Shown here piece by piece: positions 1 to 7,877 of a stretch of DNA of 64,000 nt (its first letter is position 1; every line of letters begins with the position of its first letter). The notes beneath the pieces are model-generated. The model did not search any database. It had not been told where the DNA came from and worked only from the letters and a program-made list of their open reading frames with translations. The stretch covers positions 124,001-188,000 of the forward strand of contig NZ_LBCQ02000009.1 of assembly GCF_001014615.2 (NCBI RefSeq), read 5' to 3'. The stretch comes from Aquamicrobium sp. LC103. GTDB lineage: Bacteria > Pseudomonadota > Alphaproteobacteria > Rhizobiales > Rhizobiaceae. A program made the position numbers and the translations under genes.

Positions 1-813
1 CATCGCGTTCAGAACGAAAAGGTCAGCGTCATCCCCGGCCCGCCGGCGATCTTCCACGGCATGCTCCAGCACCCGGAACTGGCGAAATTCGACACGAGCA
101 GCCTGCGGCTTGGCATCACCGGCGGGTCCGTGGTTCCCGCCACGCTCATCCGCCGCATGCGCTCCGAGCTTGGCTTTGCCGGCGTGGTAAACGGTTACGG
201 ACTTACCGAATGTGGCGGCTACGGAACCATGTGCCGCGCCGACGACAACGACGACGTGATCGCCAACACCTCGGGCAAGCCGTTCCCCGATACGGAAGTC
301 CGCATCCTGGACGGAGAGGGCGCGTTCCTGCCTGACGGCACCCCCGGCGAGGTCGTCATCCGCGGCTACATCACCATGCAGGGCTATTTCAACGATCCTG
401 AAGCGACGGCAAAGACCGTCGACAAGGACGGCTGGCTGCATACCGGCGACATCGGCTATTTCGACGAAAGCGGTAATCTGCGCATCGAAGATCGCGTCAA
501 GGACATGTACATCACCGGCGGCTTCAACTGCTATCCGGCCGAGATCGAGCGCTTCATGAGCGCCCACCCCTCCATCGGCCAAATCGCCGTGATCGGCGTT
601 CCCGACGACAGGCTCGGGGAGGTCGGCAAGGCATTCGTCGTGCTGCGCCCCGGCACAACAGCCACCGCGCAGGAACTGATCGCTTGGGCGCGCGCGAACA
701 TCGCCAACTTCAAGGTGCCGCGCTCCATCGAATTCCGTCAGTCGCTGCCCACCAGCCCGCAGGGCAAGGTGGTGAAGGACCAGCTCAGAACACCTGCCTC
801 CCAGGGCGCATGA
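1..813 (+). CDS. Acyl-CoA synthetase (AMP-forming), 3' part only, cut by the window edge
   Basis: The reading frame is open from the first base; 270 residues are visible. The protein activates a carboxylic acid to its CoA thioester through an acyl-adenylate. Seen are the ANL-superfamily motifs YGLTECGGYGT (adenylation core), TGDIGY (the ATP-ribose-binding Asp) and KDMYITGGFNCYPAEIE (the hinge to the C-terminal subdomain). The catalytic-lysine region QGKVVKDQ is near the C-terminus. It is a close paralogue of the complete synthetase at 21622-23205 and aligns with its second half throughout. It converges on the catabolic operon at 967-13366. The N-terminal half lies outside the window, and the substrate cannot be told from sequence. 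Confidence 0.93.
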   Translation, partial: HRVQNEKVSVIPGPPAIFHGMLQHPELAKFDTSSLRLGITGGSVVPATLIRRMRSELGFAGVVNGYGLTECGGYGTMCRADDNDDVIANTSGKPFPDTEVRILDGEGAFLPDGTPGEVVIRGYITMQGYFNDPEATAKTVDKDGWLHTGDIGYFDESGNLRIEDRVKDMYITGGFNCYPAEIERFMSAHPSIGQIAVIGVPDDRLGEVGKAFVVLRPGTTATAQELIAWARANIANFKVPRSIEFRQSLPTSPQGKVVKDQLRTPASQGA

Positions 814-847
814 CCGGCAGCCTGCCGCGAGAGCGACAGGCTGCCGG
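814..847 (+). terminator. Hairpin directly after the acyl-CoA synthetase stop
   Basis: A perfect 11-bp inverted repeat, CCGGCAGCCTG (814-824) and CAGGCTGCCGG (837-847), encloses a 12-nt loop and starts right after the stop codon. No U-tract follows, so it may end transcription inefficiently or stabilise the 3' end. Its position between convergent genes supports a terminator role. Confidence 0.6.
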
Positions 848-883
848 ACGGCGAAGAACTCATTATTGGCGCGACGCGTGAAA

Positions 884-910
884 CCGGCCCGCTGCTCTTG
901 CAGCGGCCGG
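884..910. terminator. Second GC-rich hairpin between convergent genes
   Basis: The left arm is 884-895 and the right arm 900-910. They pair as CCGGCC(c)GCTGC with GCAGCGGCCGG around a TCTT tetraloop, with one bulged C. It sits between the convergent synthetase and SDR genes and could act on either transcript. Confidence 0.4.
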
Positions 911-938
911 CCTCATTCAACACGAAAATCTGATAGAA

Positions 939-959
939 GTGGGCGACGCTGTCGCCCAC
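939..959 (-). terminator. Terminator-like hairpin downstream of the minus-strand operon
   Basis: GTGGGCGAC (939-947) and GTCGCCCAC (951-959) form a perfect 9-bp stem with a 3-nt loop. It starts 7 nt past the stop of the SDR gene on the minus strand and is followed in that direction by a T-rich stretch. This is the likely end of the region A operon transcript. Confidence 0.6.
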
Positions 960-966
960 AGGCCGG

Positions 967-1875
967 TCAGGCCGTTCCGTAGACGGGCTTCGGCGCCGGG
1001 CGTTCAGCCATCAGCTGTTCGATCCGTTCTCCGATCTCGGCCGCCTCGAAGCGCTCGCCCTTGTCGAACTCGGGTCCGTCGTTCCAGCCCAGGCAGATGC
1101 GGATCTTGCCGCCGATCAGTTCGAAGATCTGCCCGGTGACGTCTGCCGAACGCTCGCTGCATAGCCAGGCGACGAGCGGTCCGGTGTTCTCGGGCACGAA
1201 GATGTCGAACTCGCCTTCCTTCGCCTTCATCGCCTCTGCAAAGGCGGTCTCGGTCATGCGCGTGCGCGCATTCGGCGCAAGCCCGTTAGCGGTGATGCCA
1301 TAGCGGGCCAGTTCTGCCGCTTGCACCAGCGTCAGCGTGGCGATGCCCGCCTTTGCGGCCGCATAGGCGCTCTGGCCGACACTGCCCTGAAGGCCGGCGC
1401 CCGAAGAAGTGTTGATGATGCGGGCGTCGACCTTATCTCCGGCCTTGTTGCGCGCGCGCCAGTAATCGACCGCGTGGCGGCTGATGCAGAAATGGCCGCG
1501 CAGATGCACGCGCAGCACGGCGTCCCACTCTTCCGGCGTGCACGACACGAACATGCGGTCACGAACGAAGCCGGCGTTGTTGACCACCGCATGCAGGTCG
1601 CCGAAGGTATCGATCGCGGCCTGCACCACGCGCTGCCCGGCGTCCCAGTCAGCCACGTCCTCATAGTTCGCCACGGCCTGACCACCCAGCGCCTTGATCT
1701 CGTCCACCACCTGCTGCGCCGGCGTCTCGGCCGTTGCGTCGCCATGCGTGCCGACGCCGAGGTCGTTGACCACCACCTTCGCGCCGTGCCGCGCCAGTTC
1801 CAGCGCGTAGGCCCTGCCCAGGCCCCGCCCGGCACCGGTGACGACAACAACGCGATCCTGACATATGCCAGCCAT
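967..1875 (-). CDS. SDR-family oxidoreductase, 17-beta-HSD4/MFE-like
   Basis: NAD(P)-dependent short-chain dehydrogenase, about 302 residues. The N-terminal motif TGAGRGLGRAYALE binds the cofactor; NNAG, the catalytic Ser in NTSSGAG and the YAAAKAG Tyr/Lys pair follow. The loop NDLGVGTHGD and the C-terminal DVTGQIFELIGGKIR resemble the hydroxyacyl-CoA dehydrogenase part of peroxisomal-type multifunctional enzymes, so oxidation of a 3-hydroxyacyl-CoA is the likely role. An ATG at 1890 is also possible, but GGGAG lies 8 nt before the ATG at 1875, which is preferred. It is the last gene of the minus-strand operon, close behind the gamma-CA gene. A decayed copy of its 3' end exists at 23276-23570. 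Confidence 0.88.
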   Translation of the reverse strand: MAGICQDRVVVVTGAGRGLGRAYALELARHGAKVVVNDLGVGTHGDATAETPAQQVVDEIKALGGQAVANYEDVADWDAGQRVVQAAIDTFGDLHAVVNNAGFVRDRMFVSCTPEEWDAVLRVHLRGHFCISRHAVDYWRARNKAGDKVDARIINTSSGAGLQGSVGQSAYAAAKAGIATLTLVQAAELARYGITANGLAPNARTRMTETAFAEAMKAKEGEFDIFVPENTGPLVAWLCSERSADVTGQIFELIGGKIRICLGWNDGPEFDKGERFEAAEIGERIEQLMAERPAPKPVYGTA

Positions 1876-1892
1876 AGGGGGTTCTCCCATTT

Positions 1893-2495
1893 CTATTTCG
1901 TACTGGTCGACAGGCGCACCGCTTGCGCCGTCCCGGCGTTGCGCCGGCGGCCGGGTTCAGCCTCGGTGAGCGGTTCGCACTCCACCAGGCCTGCGATCGA
2001 CCGATCGGCGAGGCGCTGGTATTCGCCGTCGCCGTCATTGCGCCAGCGGATTGCGCTCTCGGGCAGTTCCTTCACCACGCGGGCCGGGTTGCCGGCAATC
2101 AGGTGCTTCGCAGGCATGTCGGCGTCGTTCTTGACGAGGCTCAGAGCCGCCACCAGGCTGTCCTCGCCGATCACCGCGCCATCGAGGATGACGCTGTGCA
2201 TGCCGATCAGCGCATTCTGGCCGACCTCGCAGCCGTGCAGGATGCTGCCATGACCCACCGTAGCACCACGCCTGACGATGCAATCGGAACCAGAGCCGGT
2301 GTGCAGGGTGCAGTTGTCCTGGACGCTGGAATCTCCCTCTACGGTGATCCGCCCGAAGTCGCCGCGCAGCGAGGCATTGGGTCCGATGTAGCACCGCGGC
2401 CCGATCGTCACGTCGCCGATCAGAACTGCCGTCGGATGCAGGTAGGTCGTCGGATGGACGACCGGCACGATGCCCTCGAACGCATAAACCGGCAT
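1893..2495 (-). CDS. Gamma-carbonic-anhydrase-fold hexapeptide protein (PaaY/CaiE-like)
   Basis: A 200-residue left-handed beta-helix protein built from hexapeptide repeats such as IGDVTIGPRCYIGPNASLRG. The three histidines expected to hold the metal are visible in CTLHTG and VGHGSILHGC. Family members include YrdA, CaiE and PaaY; PaaY is a CoA thioesterase that removes dead-end CoA esters in phenylacetate catabolism. Because this gene lies 4 nt after a thiolase gene and just before an SDR gene, a CoA-thioester housekeeping role is more likely than carbonic anhydrase activity; this is inference. The C-terminal tail (WRNDGDGEYQRLADRS onward) is also found in the pseudogene near 23500. Confidence 0.82.
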   Translation of the reverse strand: MPVYAFEGIVPVVHPTTYLHPTAVLIGDVTIGPRCYIGPNASLRGDFGRITVEGDSSVQDNCTLHTGSGSDCIVRRGATVGHGSILHGCEVGQNALIGMHSVILDGAVIGEDSLVAALSLVKNDADMPAKHLIAGNPARVVKELPESAIRWRNDGDGEYQRLADRSIAGLVECEPLTEAEPGRRRNAGTAQAVRLSTSTK

Positions 2496-2499
2496 TGGC

Positions 2500-3651
2500 C
2501 TACAGCCTTTCGATGATCGTTACGTTGGCTTGCCCGCCACCCTCGCACATGGTCTGCAGCGCATAGCGTCCGCCACGCCGCTCCAGCTCGTTGAGCATCG
2601 TGGTCATGATTCTCGCGCCCGTGGCTCCGATCGGGTGGCCAAGCGAGATCCCGCCGCCATTCACGTTCAGCTTCTCGTGCGGAATGCCGATTTCCTTCAT
2701 CCATGCCATCGGCACGGAGGCGAAGGCCTCGTTGCACTCGAACAGGTCGATGTCGTCCACCGACAGGCCGGTCTTCTCCAGCGCGTAGCGGGTGGCCGGG
2801 ATCGGAGCCGTCAGCATCCAGACAGGGTCGGCGGCGCGCACGGTCATGTAGTGGATGCGCGCGCGCGGTTTCAACTTGTGGTCCTTCACCGCCCGCTCCG
2901 AGGCGATCAGCAGTGCTGCGGCAGCGTCGCAGGTCTGGCTCGAAACCGCCGCCGTGATCCGTCCGCCTTTAACCAGCGGCTGAAGCTCGGCCATCTTCTC
3001 AAGCGTGGTTCCGCGACGCGGCGTCTCGTCTGTCGAAAGCTCGCCCACAGGCACGATCTCGTTGGCAAAATAGCCTGCATCCATCGCGTGCAAGGCGCGT
3101 TCGTGGCTGGCCAACGCGAAGCACTCCATCTCCTCACGCGAGCAGTCCCACTTTTCCGCGATCATCTCCGCCGAGCGGAACTGGCTCACCTCCTGGTCGT
3201 TGAAGCGGGCGAGCCAGCCGGGCGAGGTGCGGAACGGATCGGGGAAGCCGAACTGCTGGCCGACGATCATCGCGGCCGAAATCGGAATGGCGTTCATGTT
3301 CTGCAGGCCGCCGGCGACGACCAGGTCCTGCACGCCGCTCATCACGCCCATCGCCGCGAAATGGACGGCCTGCTGAGACGAGCCGCACTGCCGGTCCACC
3401 GTCACGCCGGGTACATGCTCGGGCAGTCCGGCCACCAGCCAGCAGGTGCGCGCAACGTCACCCGCCTGGCTGCCGATCGTTTCCGTGCAGCCATAAACGA
3501 CGTCGTCCACCGCGGCCGGATCGACGTCGGTGCGTTCCATCAGCGCCGAGATCGGAATCGCGCCGAGATCGGCCGAATGCATGCCGGCAAGCGAACCCTT
3601 CTTGCGCCCGACGGGCGTCCGGATGGCGTCGACGATATAGGCCTCAGGCAT
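2500..3651 (-). CDS. Acetyl-CoA acetyltransferase (thiolase), copy A
   Basis: A 383-residue thiolase-superfamily enzyme that would cleave a 3-ketoacyl-CoA with CoA or run the reverse condensation. The nucleophilic cysteine is Cys89 in DRQCGSSQQA. The other active-site elements are ECNEAFA, the GHPIGATGAR histidine and the C-terminal MCEGGGQ cysteine. The start MPEAYIVDAIRTPVGRKKG matches the family and overlaps the upstream acyl-CoA dehydrogenase gene by 8 nt; longer readings would run into that gene. It is a close paralogue of the thiolase at 18027-19181. It is expected to finish a beta-oxidation-like cycle with the neighbouring dehydrogenase, hydratase-like and SDR products. Confidence 0.93.
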   Translation of the reverse strand: MPEAYIVDAIRTPVGRKKGSLAGMHSADLGAIPISALMERTDVDPAAVDDVVYGCTETIGSQAGDVARTCWLVAGLPEHVPGVTVDRQCGSSQQAVHFAAMGVMSGVQDLVVAGGLQNMNAIPISAAMIVGQQFGFPDPFRTSPGWLARFNDQEVSQFRSAEMIAEKWDCSREEMECFALASHERALHAMDAGYFANEIVPVGELSTDETPRRGTTLEKMAELQPLVKGGRITAAVSSQTCDAAAALLIASERAVKDHKLKPRARIHYMTVRAADPVWMLTAPIPATRYALEKTGLSVDDIDLFECNEAFASVPMAWMKEIGIPHEKLNVNGGGISLGHPIGATGARIMTTMLNELERRGGRYALQTMCEGGGQANVTIIERL

Positions 3652-4699
3652 GTTCTTGTTCCTTGCAGAAAGTGCTGTCAGGGCCGAGTTGCCCGCCAAG
3701 AACGCGCGCCGCGACACGCCCGCGATGAAGTGCCGGCGCGCCCCACCACGTATCGAGGGCGATGGCACGCTTGAGGAAGAAGTGGACGTCCACTTCCCAC
3801 GAATACCCCATCGCGCCATGCACTTGGATCGCGGTGCGTGCGGCAAGGTCCGCCGCCTCGGCGGCGACGAGCTTGGCGTGCGAGATGCGGGCGCGCGAAT
3901 AGAGATCGCGCTGTGGAAGCATGGCTGCGGCGGCATGAAGCACCGGCCGCGCGAACTCGATCTTCACCTGCACGGTGGCGAGGTGATGCTTGATTGCCTG
4001 ATAGGAGCCGATCGGCTTGCCGAACTGCTGCCGCTCCTTGGCATAGTCGACGGCAAGGTCGACACAACGTTGGGCGATGCCGAGGAGTTGCGCGGCGGCA
4101 AACAGCGCGCCCTGGTCGAAGGCCTGCGCCAGAAGCGGGGCCGCCTCCCCGGCGGATGCGATCCTTGTCGCTTCGCTGGCTGCGAAGTCGACCGTGAAGA
4201 GCCTGCGGAACGGGTCGATGCTCGGCTGCCGGGTCAGGCTGGCTGAATCAGCTTCGATCAGGTGCAGCTCGCCGTCGCGCTCGACGACGATCGCACCGGC
4301 CGTGTCGGCATCCGCCACGAACGGGTTTGCGCCGTGGCCTACGGCAACCGTGATCTCCCCTTCAAGGGCGCGGGCAAGCAGGGGATGCGCGGGCGAGGCA
4401 CCGGCCAGCAGCGGCAACGCCACACCGGCATTCTCGACCAGCGGTTCCGGCAGACCGGCATAGCCGCAGGCCTCCGCGCACTGCACGAAATCGACCGCAC
4501 CCAGACCGAGACCGCCAGCGTGTTCCGGCACGAGAATGCCGGCCAGCCCCATCTCGACGATCTTGTCCCACCGGGCGTTGTCACGCGCCTCGCCCGCCTC
4601 CATCAGCCGGCGCAGGTCTGCGGGCTGGCAGAGGTCGGCGAGCAGGTCGCGCACGACCGAGGCGGTCATCTCCTGTTCTTCGGTAAAGCGGAAATCCAT
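3644..4699 (-). CDS. Acyl-CoA dehydrogenase, short subunit type
   Basis: A 351-residue flavoprotein of the acyl-CoA dehydrogenase family. Residues 1-120 are the alpha-helical N-terminal domain (MDFRFTEEQEM). The C-terminal helical bundle carries YAKERQQFGKPIGSYQAIKH and AIQVHGAMGYSWEVDVH, characteristic of the family. It is encoded directly upstream of the thiolase and 3 nt after a second, unlike acyl-CoA dehydrogenase (4703-5866). Paired non-identical acyl-CoA dehydrogenases often form alpha2beta2 heterotetramers that act on bulky side chains such as those of steroids. That the two proteins here assemble this way is inference. Confidence 0.9.
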   Translation of the reverse strand: MDFRFTEEQEMTASVVRDLLADLCQPADLRRLMEAGEARDNARWDKIVEMGLAGILVPEHAGGLGLGAVDFVQCAEACGYAGLPEPLVENAGVALPLLAGASPAHPLLARALEGEITVAVGHGANPFVADADTAGAIVVERDGELHLIEADSASLTRQPSIDPFRRLFTVDFAASEATRIASAGEAAPLLAQAFDQGALFAAAQLLGIAQRCVDLAVDYAKERQQFGKPIGSYQAIKHHLATVQVKIEFARPVLHAAAAMLPQRDLYSRARISHAKLVAAEAADLAARTAIQVHGAMGYSWEVDVHFFLKRAIALDTWWGAPALHRGRVAARVLGGQLGPDSTFCKEQEHA

Positions 4700-4702
4700 G
4701 TC

Positions 4703-5866
4703 TCAAGCCCGCGGCAGACCGAGCAGACGCTCGGCGATGATGTTGCGCTGGATCTCGTTGGAACCGGCATAGATCGGCCCCGCCAGCGAGAAGAAATAGC
4801 CGTCCAGCCATTTGCCGATGTCGCCGGCTGCCGGGGCGGACCGCAGCAGTTCCGCGCGCGCGCCGAGGATGGACAGCGCCGCCTTGTGCATCGAGATGTC
4901 CATCTCCGACCAGAAGATCTTGTTGGTGCTTGCTTCCGCGCCGATGTGGCCGCCGGCACGCAGCCGCGATGCGGTGCTGTAGATCGACAGTGCGTAGGCT
5001 TCCGTGTCCATCACACAGCGCATCACCGCATCGCGTACGCTCGGCTCCGCCTCGGCTTCATGCGCCTTGTAGAGCTCTACCAGCCTGCGCGCCGCCATCT
5101 GGAACCGGGCGGGCGAGCGCAGCATCAGGCCGCGTTCGAAGCCGGCGGTCGCCATGCAGATCGACCAACCTTCGCCTTCCGTGCCCAGCCGGTTGAATGC
5201 CGGCACGCGCACGTCCTCGAGGAAGATTTCCGCAAAGCCGGTTTCCCCGTCGATTTGCGGAATAGCCTGCACGCGCACGCCGGGCGCGTCGAGCTTGAAG
5301 AAGATCAGCGACAGCCCCTCGTGGCGCTGCGAGGCAGGATCGGTCCGGAACAGGCCGAAGGCCCAGTCGGCAAACACAGCGCGCGACGACCAGATCTTGT
5401 GACCCTTCAGCACATATTCGTCGCCGTCCAGCGTCGCGGTGGACTTGACCGCCGCCAGATCACTGCCTGCCTGCGGCTCCGACCAGGCCTGCGCCCAGAT
5501 TTCGTCGCCAGAGGCCATCGCGGTCAGGAAGCGGGCCTTCTGCTCGTCGGTGCCGTATTCCATCAGCGTCGGCCCAAGCAGGAAAATGCCGTTCTGGTTG
5601 ACGCGCAGCGGCGCGCCGGCACGGTAATATTCCTCCTCGAAGATCAGCCACTGGATGAGATCGAGCCCGCGGCCGCCATAGGTCTCGAGCCATGTCACCA
5701 TGCCCCAGCGGCCCTTGCTCAGCGTGCGCTCCCATTCGCGGTGCGCCTCGAATCCTTCCTGGCTGGCGTCAAACGAAGGCAGCGGAGCCGAAGGCACATG
5801 CGCCTCCATCCAGGAACGTACCTCCTGACGGAAATGCTTTTGCTCGTCTGTATAGGTCAAGTCCAC
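4703..5866 (-). CDS. Acyl-CoA dehydrogenase, long subunit type
   Basis: A 387-residue acyl-CoA dehydrogenase with a GTG start. AWSEPQAGSDLAAVKSTA forms the flavin/substrate loop, and HKIWSSRAVFADW follows in the central beta domain. The C-terminal YAGSNEIQRNIIAERLLGLP belongs to the FAD-binding end. At the place where medium-chain enzymes carry the catalytic Glu (IYEGT) this protein reads IYAGS, so the base must come from another position, as is known for several subfamilies. It is followed after 3 nt by the smaller dehydrogenase gene. The pair probably oxidises the same acyl-CoA. Confidence 0.9.
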   Translation of the reverse strand: MDLTYTDEQKHFRQEVRSWMEAHVPSAPLPSFDASQEGFEAHREWERTLSKGRWGMVTWLETYGGRGLDLIQWLIFEEEYYRAGAPLRVNQNGIFLLGPTLMEYGTDEQKARFLTAMASGDEIWAQAWSEPQAGSDLAAVKSTATLDGDEYVLKGHKIWSSRAVFADWAFGLFRTDPASQRHEGLSLIFFKLDAPGVRVQAIPQIDGETGFAEIFLEDVRVPAFNRLGTEGEGWSICMATAGFERGLMLRSPARFQMAARRLVELYKAHEAEAEPSVRDAVMRCVMDTEAYALSIYSTASRLRAGGHIGAEASTNKIFWSEMDISMHKAALSILGARAELLRSAPAAGDIGKWLDGYFFSLAGPIYAGSNEIQRNIIAERLLGLPRA

Positions 5867-5903
5867 GCTAATACGATCCTGTCCGTGCGGGGCTGCGGGC
5901 CGT

Positions 5904-6800
5904 TCAGCTCGTGCCCGCCTGCTTCTTGTTTGCAGCCGCCATGCTCTTGGCGTCGAGGCCGCCGAGCCTGTCGCCGGTTACAAGGTCGTTCTGCGCATGC
6001 GCGAAGTGGTGCATGTGATAGTGCGCATCCATGGCGGCTCGCTTGCCGCGAAGGTCCTCGACATTGTTGATGGCCTGCTTGCCGAGCCACAGTCCGAGCC
6101 GCGGGAAGCCTGCGAGCTTGGTGGCCATGTCCCGGCCGGCCTGCTCCAATCCGTCGCGAGCGACAAGCTGGTTGACCATGCCGAAATGATGCGCGCGCTG
6201 CGCCGGCATGCGTTCGCCCAGCAGCAGGAATTCCTTGGCTGCGCGCGTCGGCAGCTCGAAGCCGTGCGCGAAATATTCCACGCCGGGAATGCCCATGCGG
6301 ACAACCGGGTCCTGGAAGAACGCGTCTTCCGAGGCGATGATGAAGTCGCAGACCCATGCAAGCATCAGGCCGCCCGCCACGCACGCGCCCTGCACCAGCG
6401 CGATGGTCGGCTTGGGAATGTCGCGCCAGCGGCGGCACATGCCCAGATACACCTCGTGCTCGCGGGTATAGAGCATCTCTGCACCTGGCTTGTTGGTGTG
6501 ATCAGCCCACATCAGACGGCGCTCGAAGCTTTTGTTGACGTCGCGGCCCGGCGTGCCGATGTCGTGGCCGGCAGAGAAATGCTTGCCCGCCCCGCGAAGG
6601 ATGATGACCTTGATCTCGTCGTCATTGACGGCGCGCTGGAACGCGTCGTCGAGCGCGTAGGTCATCTGGGAATTCTGCGCGTTGTTGAAGGTGGGACGAT
6701 TCATCGTCACCCAGGCGATTGCGCCTTCCGTCTCGTAGAGAACAGGGGTCTCGGTCTCGTAGGTGACATCCGTCTTCGGCGGTTCGATGAGGTCGCTCAT
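5904..6800 (-). CDS. Crotonase-fold protein annotated as enoyl-CoA hydratase, catalytic Glu pair absent
   Basis: A 298-residue enoyl-CoA hydratase/isomerase superfamily protein. The oxyanion-hole segments RGAGKHFSAGHD (residues 70-80) and ACVAGGLMLAWVCD (139-152) are present. Aligned with rat enoyl-CoA hydratase, Glu144 is replaced by Met146, and the Glu164 region reads FFQDPVVRMG with no Glu. It is therefore unlikely to hydrate enoyl-CoA by the standard mechanism; hydrolase, isomerase or lyase activity is possible. The RBS AAGGGAAG stands 3 nt before the ATG. It lies 37 nt upstream of the acyl-CoA dehydrogenase pair in the same operon. Confidence 0.85.
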   Translation of the reverse strand: MSDLIEPPKTDVTYETETPVLYETEGAIAWVTMNRPTFNNAQNSQMTYALDDAFQRAVNDDEIKVIILRGAGKHFSAGHDIGTPGRDVNKSFERRLMWADHTNKPGAEMLYTREHEVYLGMCRRWRDIPKPTIALVQGACVAGGLMLAWVCDFIIASEDAFFQDPVVRMGIPGVEYFAHGFELPTRAAKEFLLLGERMPAQRAHHFGMVNQLVARDGLEQAGRDMATKLAGFPRLGLWLGKQAINNVEDLRGKRAAMDAHYHMHHFAHAQNDLVTGDRLGGLDAKSMAAANKKQAGTS

Positions 6801-6907
6801 GGTCTTCCCTTTCGCACTTGCAGCAATATTGACGCGCGCCCGCGCGGCAATCGTCCAAAGAGACTAAGGGCCGCCAACCCACCGTCGGCAAGCCCCTGTC
6901 TGCGGGA

Positions 6908-7855
6908 TCAGGCCGAAAGAATCGTGTCCAGTTCTGCAAGCTCCTCTGCGGTCAGTTTCCACTCGCCCGCCTTCGCGTTCGCCGTCACCTGCTCCACGCG
7001 CGTGGCGCCAGCGATCACGCTGGTCACGATCGGCTGCGCCAGAAGCCACGAGAACGCCAGCTCCAGGATCGTCCGGCCGCGGGCCTCGGCAAAGGCGATC
7101 AGCTTTTCCACCGCCTCGAGGCGCTCATCCGTCACGCCGCTGGCGAAATAGGGCATGCTCATGCGCGTGCCTTCCGGCAGTTCCTGCCCCTTGCGGTACT
7201 TGCCGGTGAGCAGGCCGGAGGCGAGCGGGAAATAGGGCAGAAGCGTCATGCGGGTCGCCTCGAGTGCGGGAAACAGCGACTGCTCCGCATCACGGGAGAG
7301 AAGGTTGTACTCCACCTGCGTCGAAAGCAGCCGCTCCAGCCCTTGCGTGCGCGAGGTCCAGCTCGCGTCAACCAGCTGCCAGGCTGGCATGTTGGAGCAG
7401 CCGATGTAGCGCACCTTGCCCTGCCGCACGAGGTCGTCCAGCGCGCGCAGCGTCTCTTCGATCGGGGTGTCCGGGTCCGGAAAGTGATACTGGTAGAGAT
7501 CGATCCAGTCGGTCTTCAGCCGGCGCAGGCTGTCTTCTACCGCCTTCATGATGTAGCCGCGCGACGCGTTGCGGCGCGTGCTCACCTCGCGGTTCATGGG
7601 CGAGGCGAATTTCGTGGCAAGCACGATGTCCTTGCGGCGCGGTCCCAGCACCTCGCCCAGCATCTCCTCGGAACCGCCGTCCACTCCATATGAATCGGAC
7701 GTGTCGAACAGGGTGATCCCGGCATCTATCGCGGCGTGCACCACCTTCGACGTTCCTTCGGCGTCGAGTGACTTCACCATGCCGCCGAAATTGTTACAGC
7801 CGAGGCCGATGACAGAAACCTCAAGGCCCGATCGGCCCAGAAAGCGCGTCTCCAT
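6908..7855 (-). CDS. Aldo/keto reductase
   Basis: A 315-residue TIM-barrel oxidoreductase of the YhdN/Tas-like group that reduces aldehydes or ketones with NADPH. Visible are the Asp and Tyr of the catalytic tetrad in FDTSDSYGVDGGSEEMLGE, the Lys in LATKFASP, the DLYQYHFPDP strand, and the cofactor-binding C-terminus ending VIAGATRVEQVTANAKAGEW. A strong RBS (AAGGAGAG) precedes the ATG. It lies between the GMC oxidoreductase and crotonase genes, with about 107 nt to the latter, and may act on an oxidised alcohol made by the GMC enzyme (inference). Confidence 0.92.
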   Translation of the reverse strand: METRFLGRSGLEVSVIGLGCNNFGGMVKSLDAEGTSKVVHAAIDAGITLFDTSDSYGVDGGSEEMLGEVLGPRRKDIVLATKFASPMNREVSTRRNASRGYIMKAVEDSLRRLKTDWIDLYQYHFPDPDTPIEETLRALDDLVRQGKVRYIGCSNMPAWQLVDASWTSRTQGLERLLSTQVEYNLLSRDAEQSLFPALEATRMTLLPYFPLASGLLTGKYRKGQELPEGTRMSMPYFASGVTDERLEAVEKLIAFAEARGRTILELAFSWLLAQPIVTSVIAGATRVEQVTANAKAGEWKLTAEELAELDTILSA

Positions 7856-7877
7856 GAAACTCTCCTTTTTCAGAAAT

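Noticed and set aside
3652-3936. N-terminal extension of thiolase A to 3936
   Set aside because: The extra residues are Arg/Ser/Pro-rich shadow sequence inside the acyl-CoA dehydrogenase gene, and the paralogue starts at MPEAYI.
4262-6070. Very long plus-strand open frame opposite the acyl-CoA dehydrogenases
   Set aside because: Its translation is His/Arg/Gln-rich with no family pattern, as expected for the antisense of GC-rich genes; the minus strand has clear genes.
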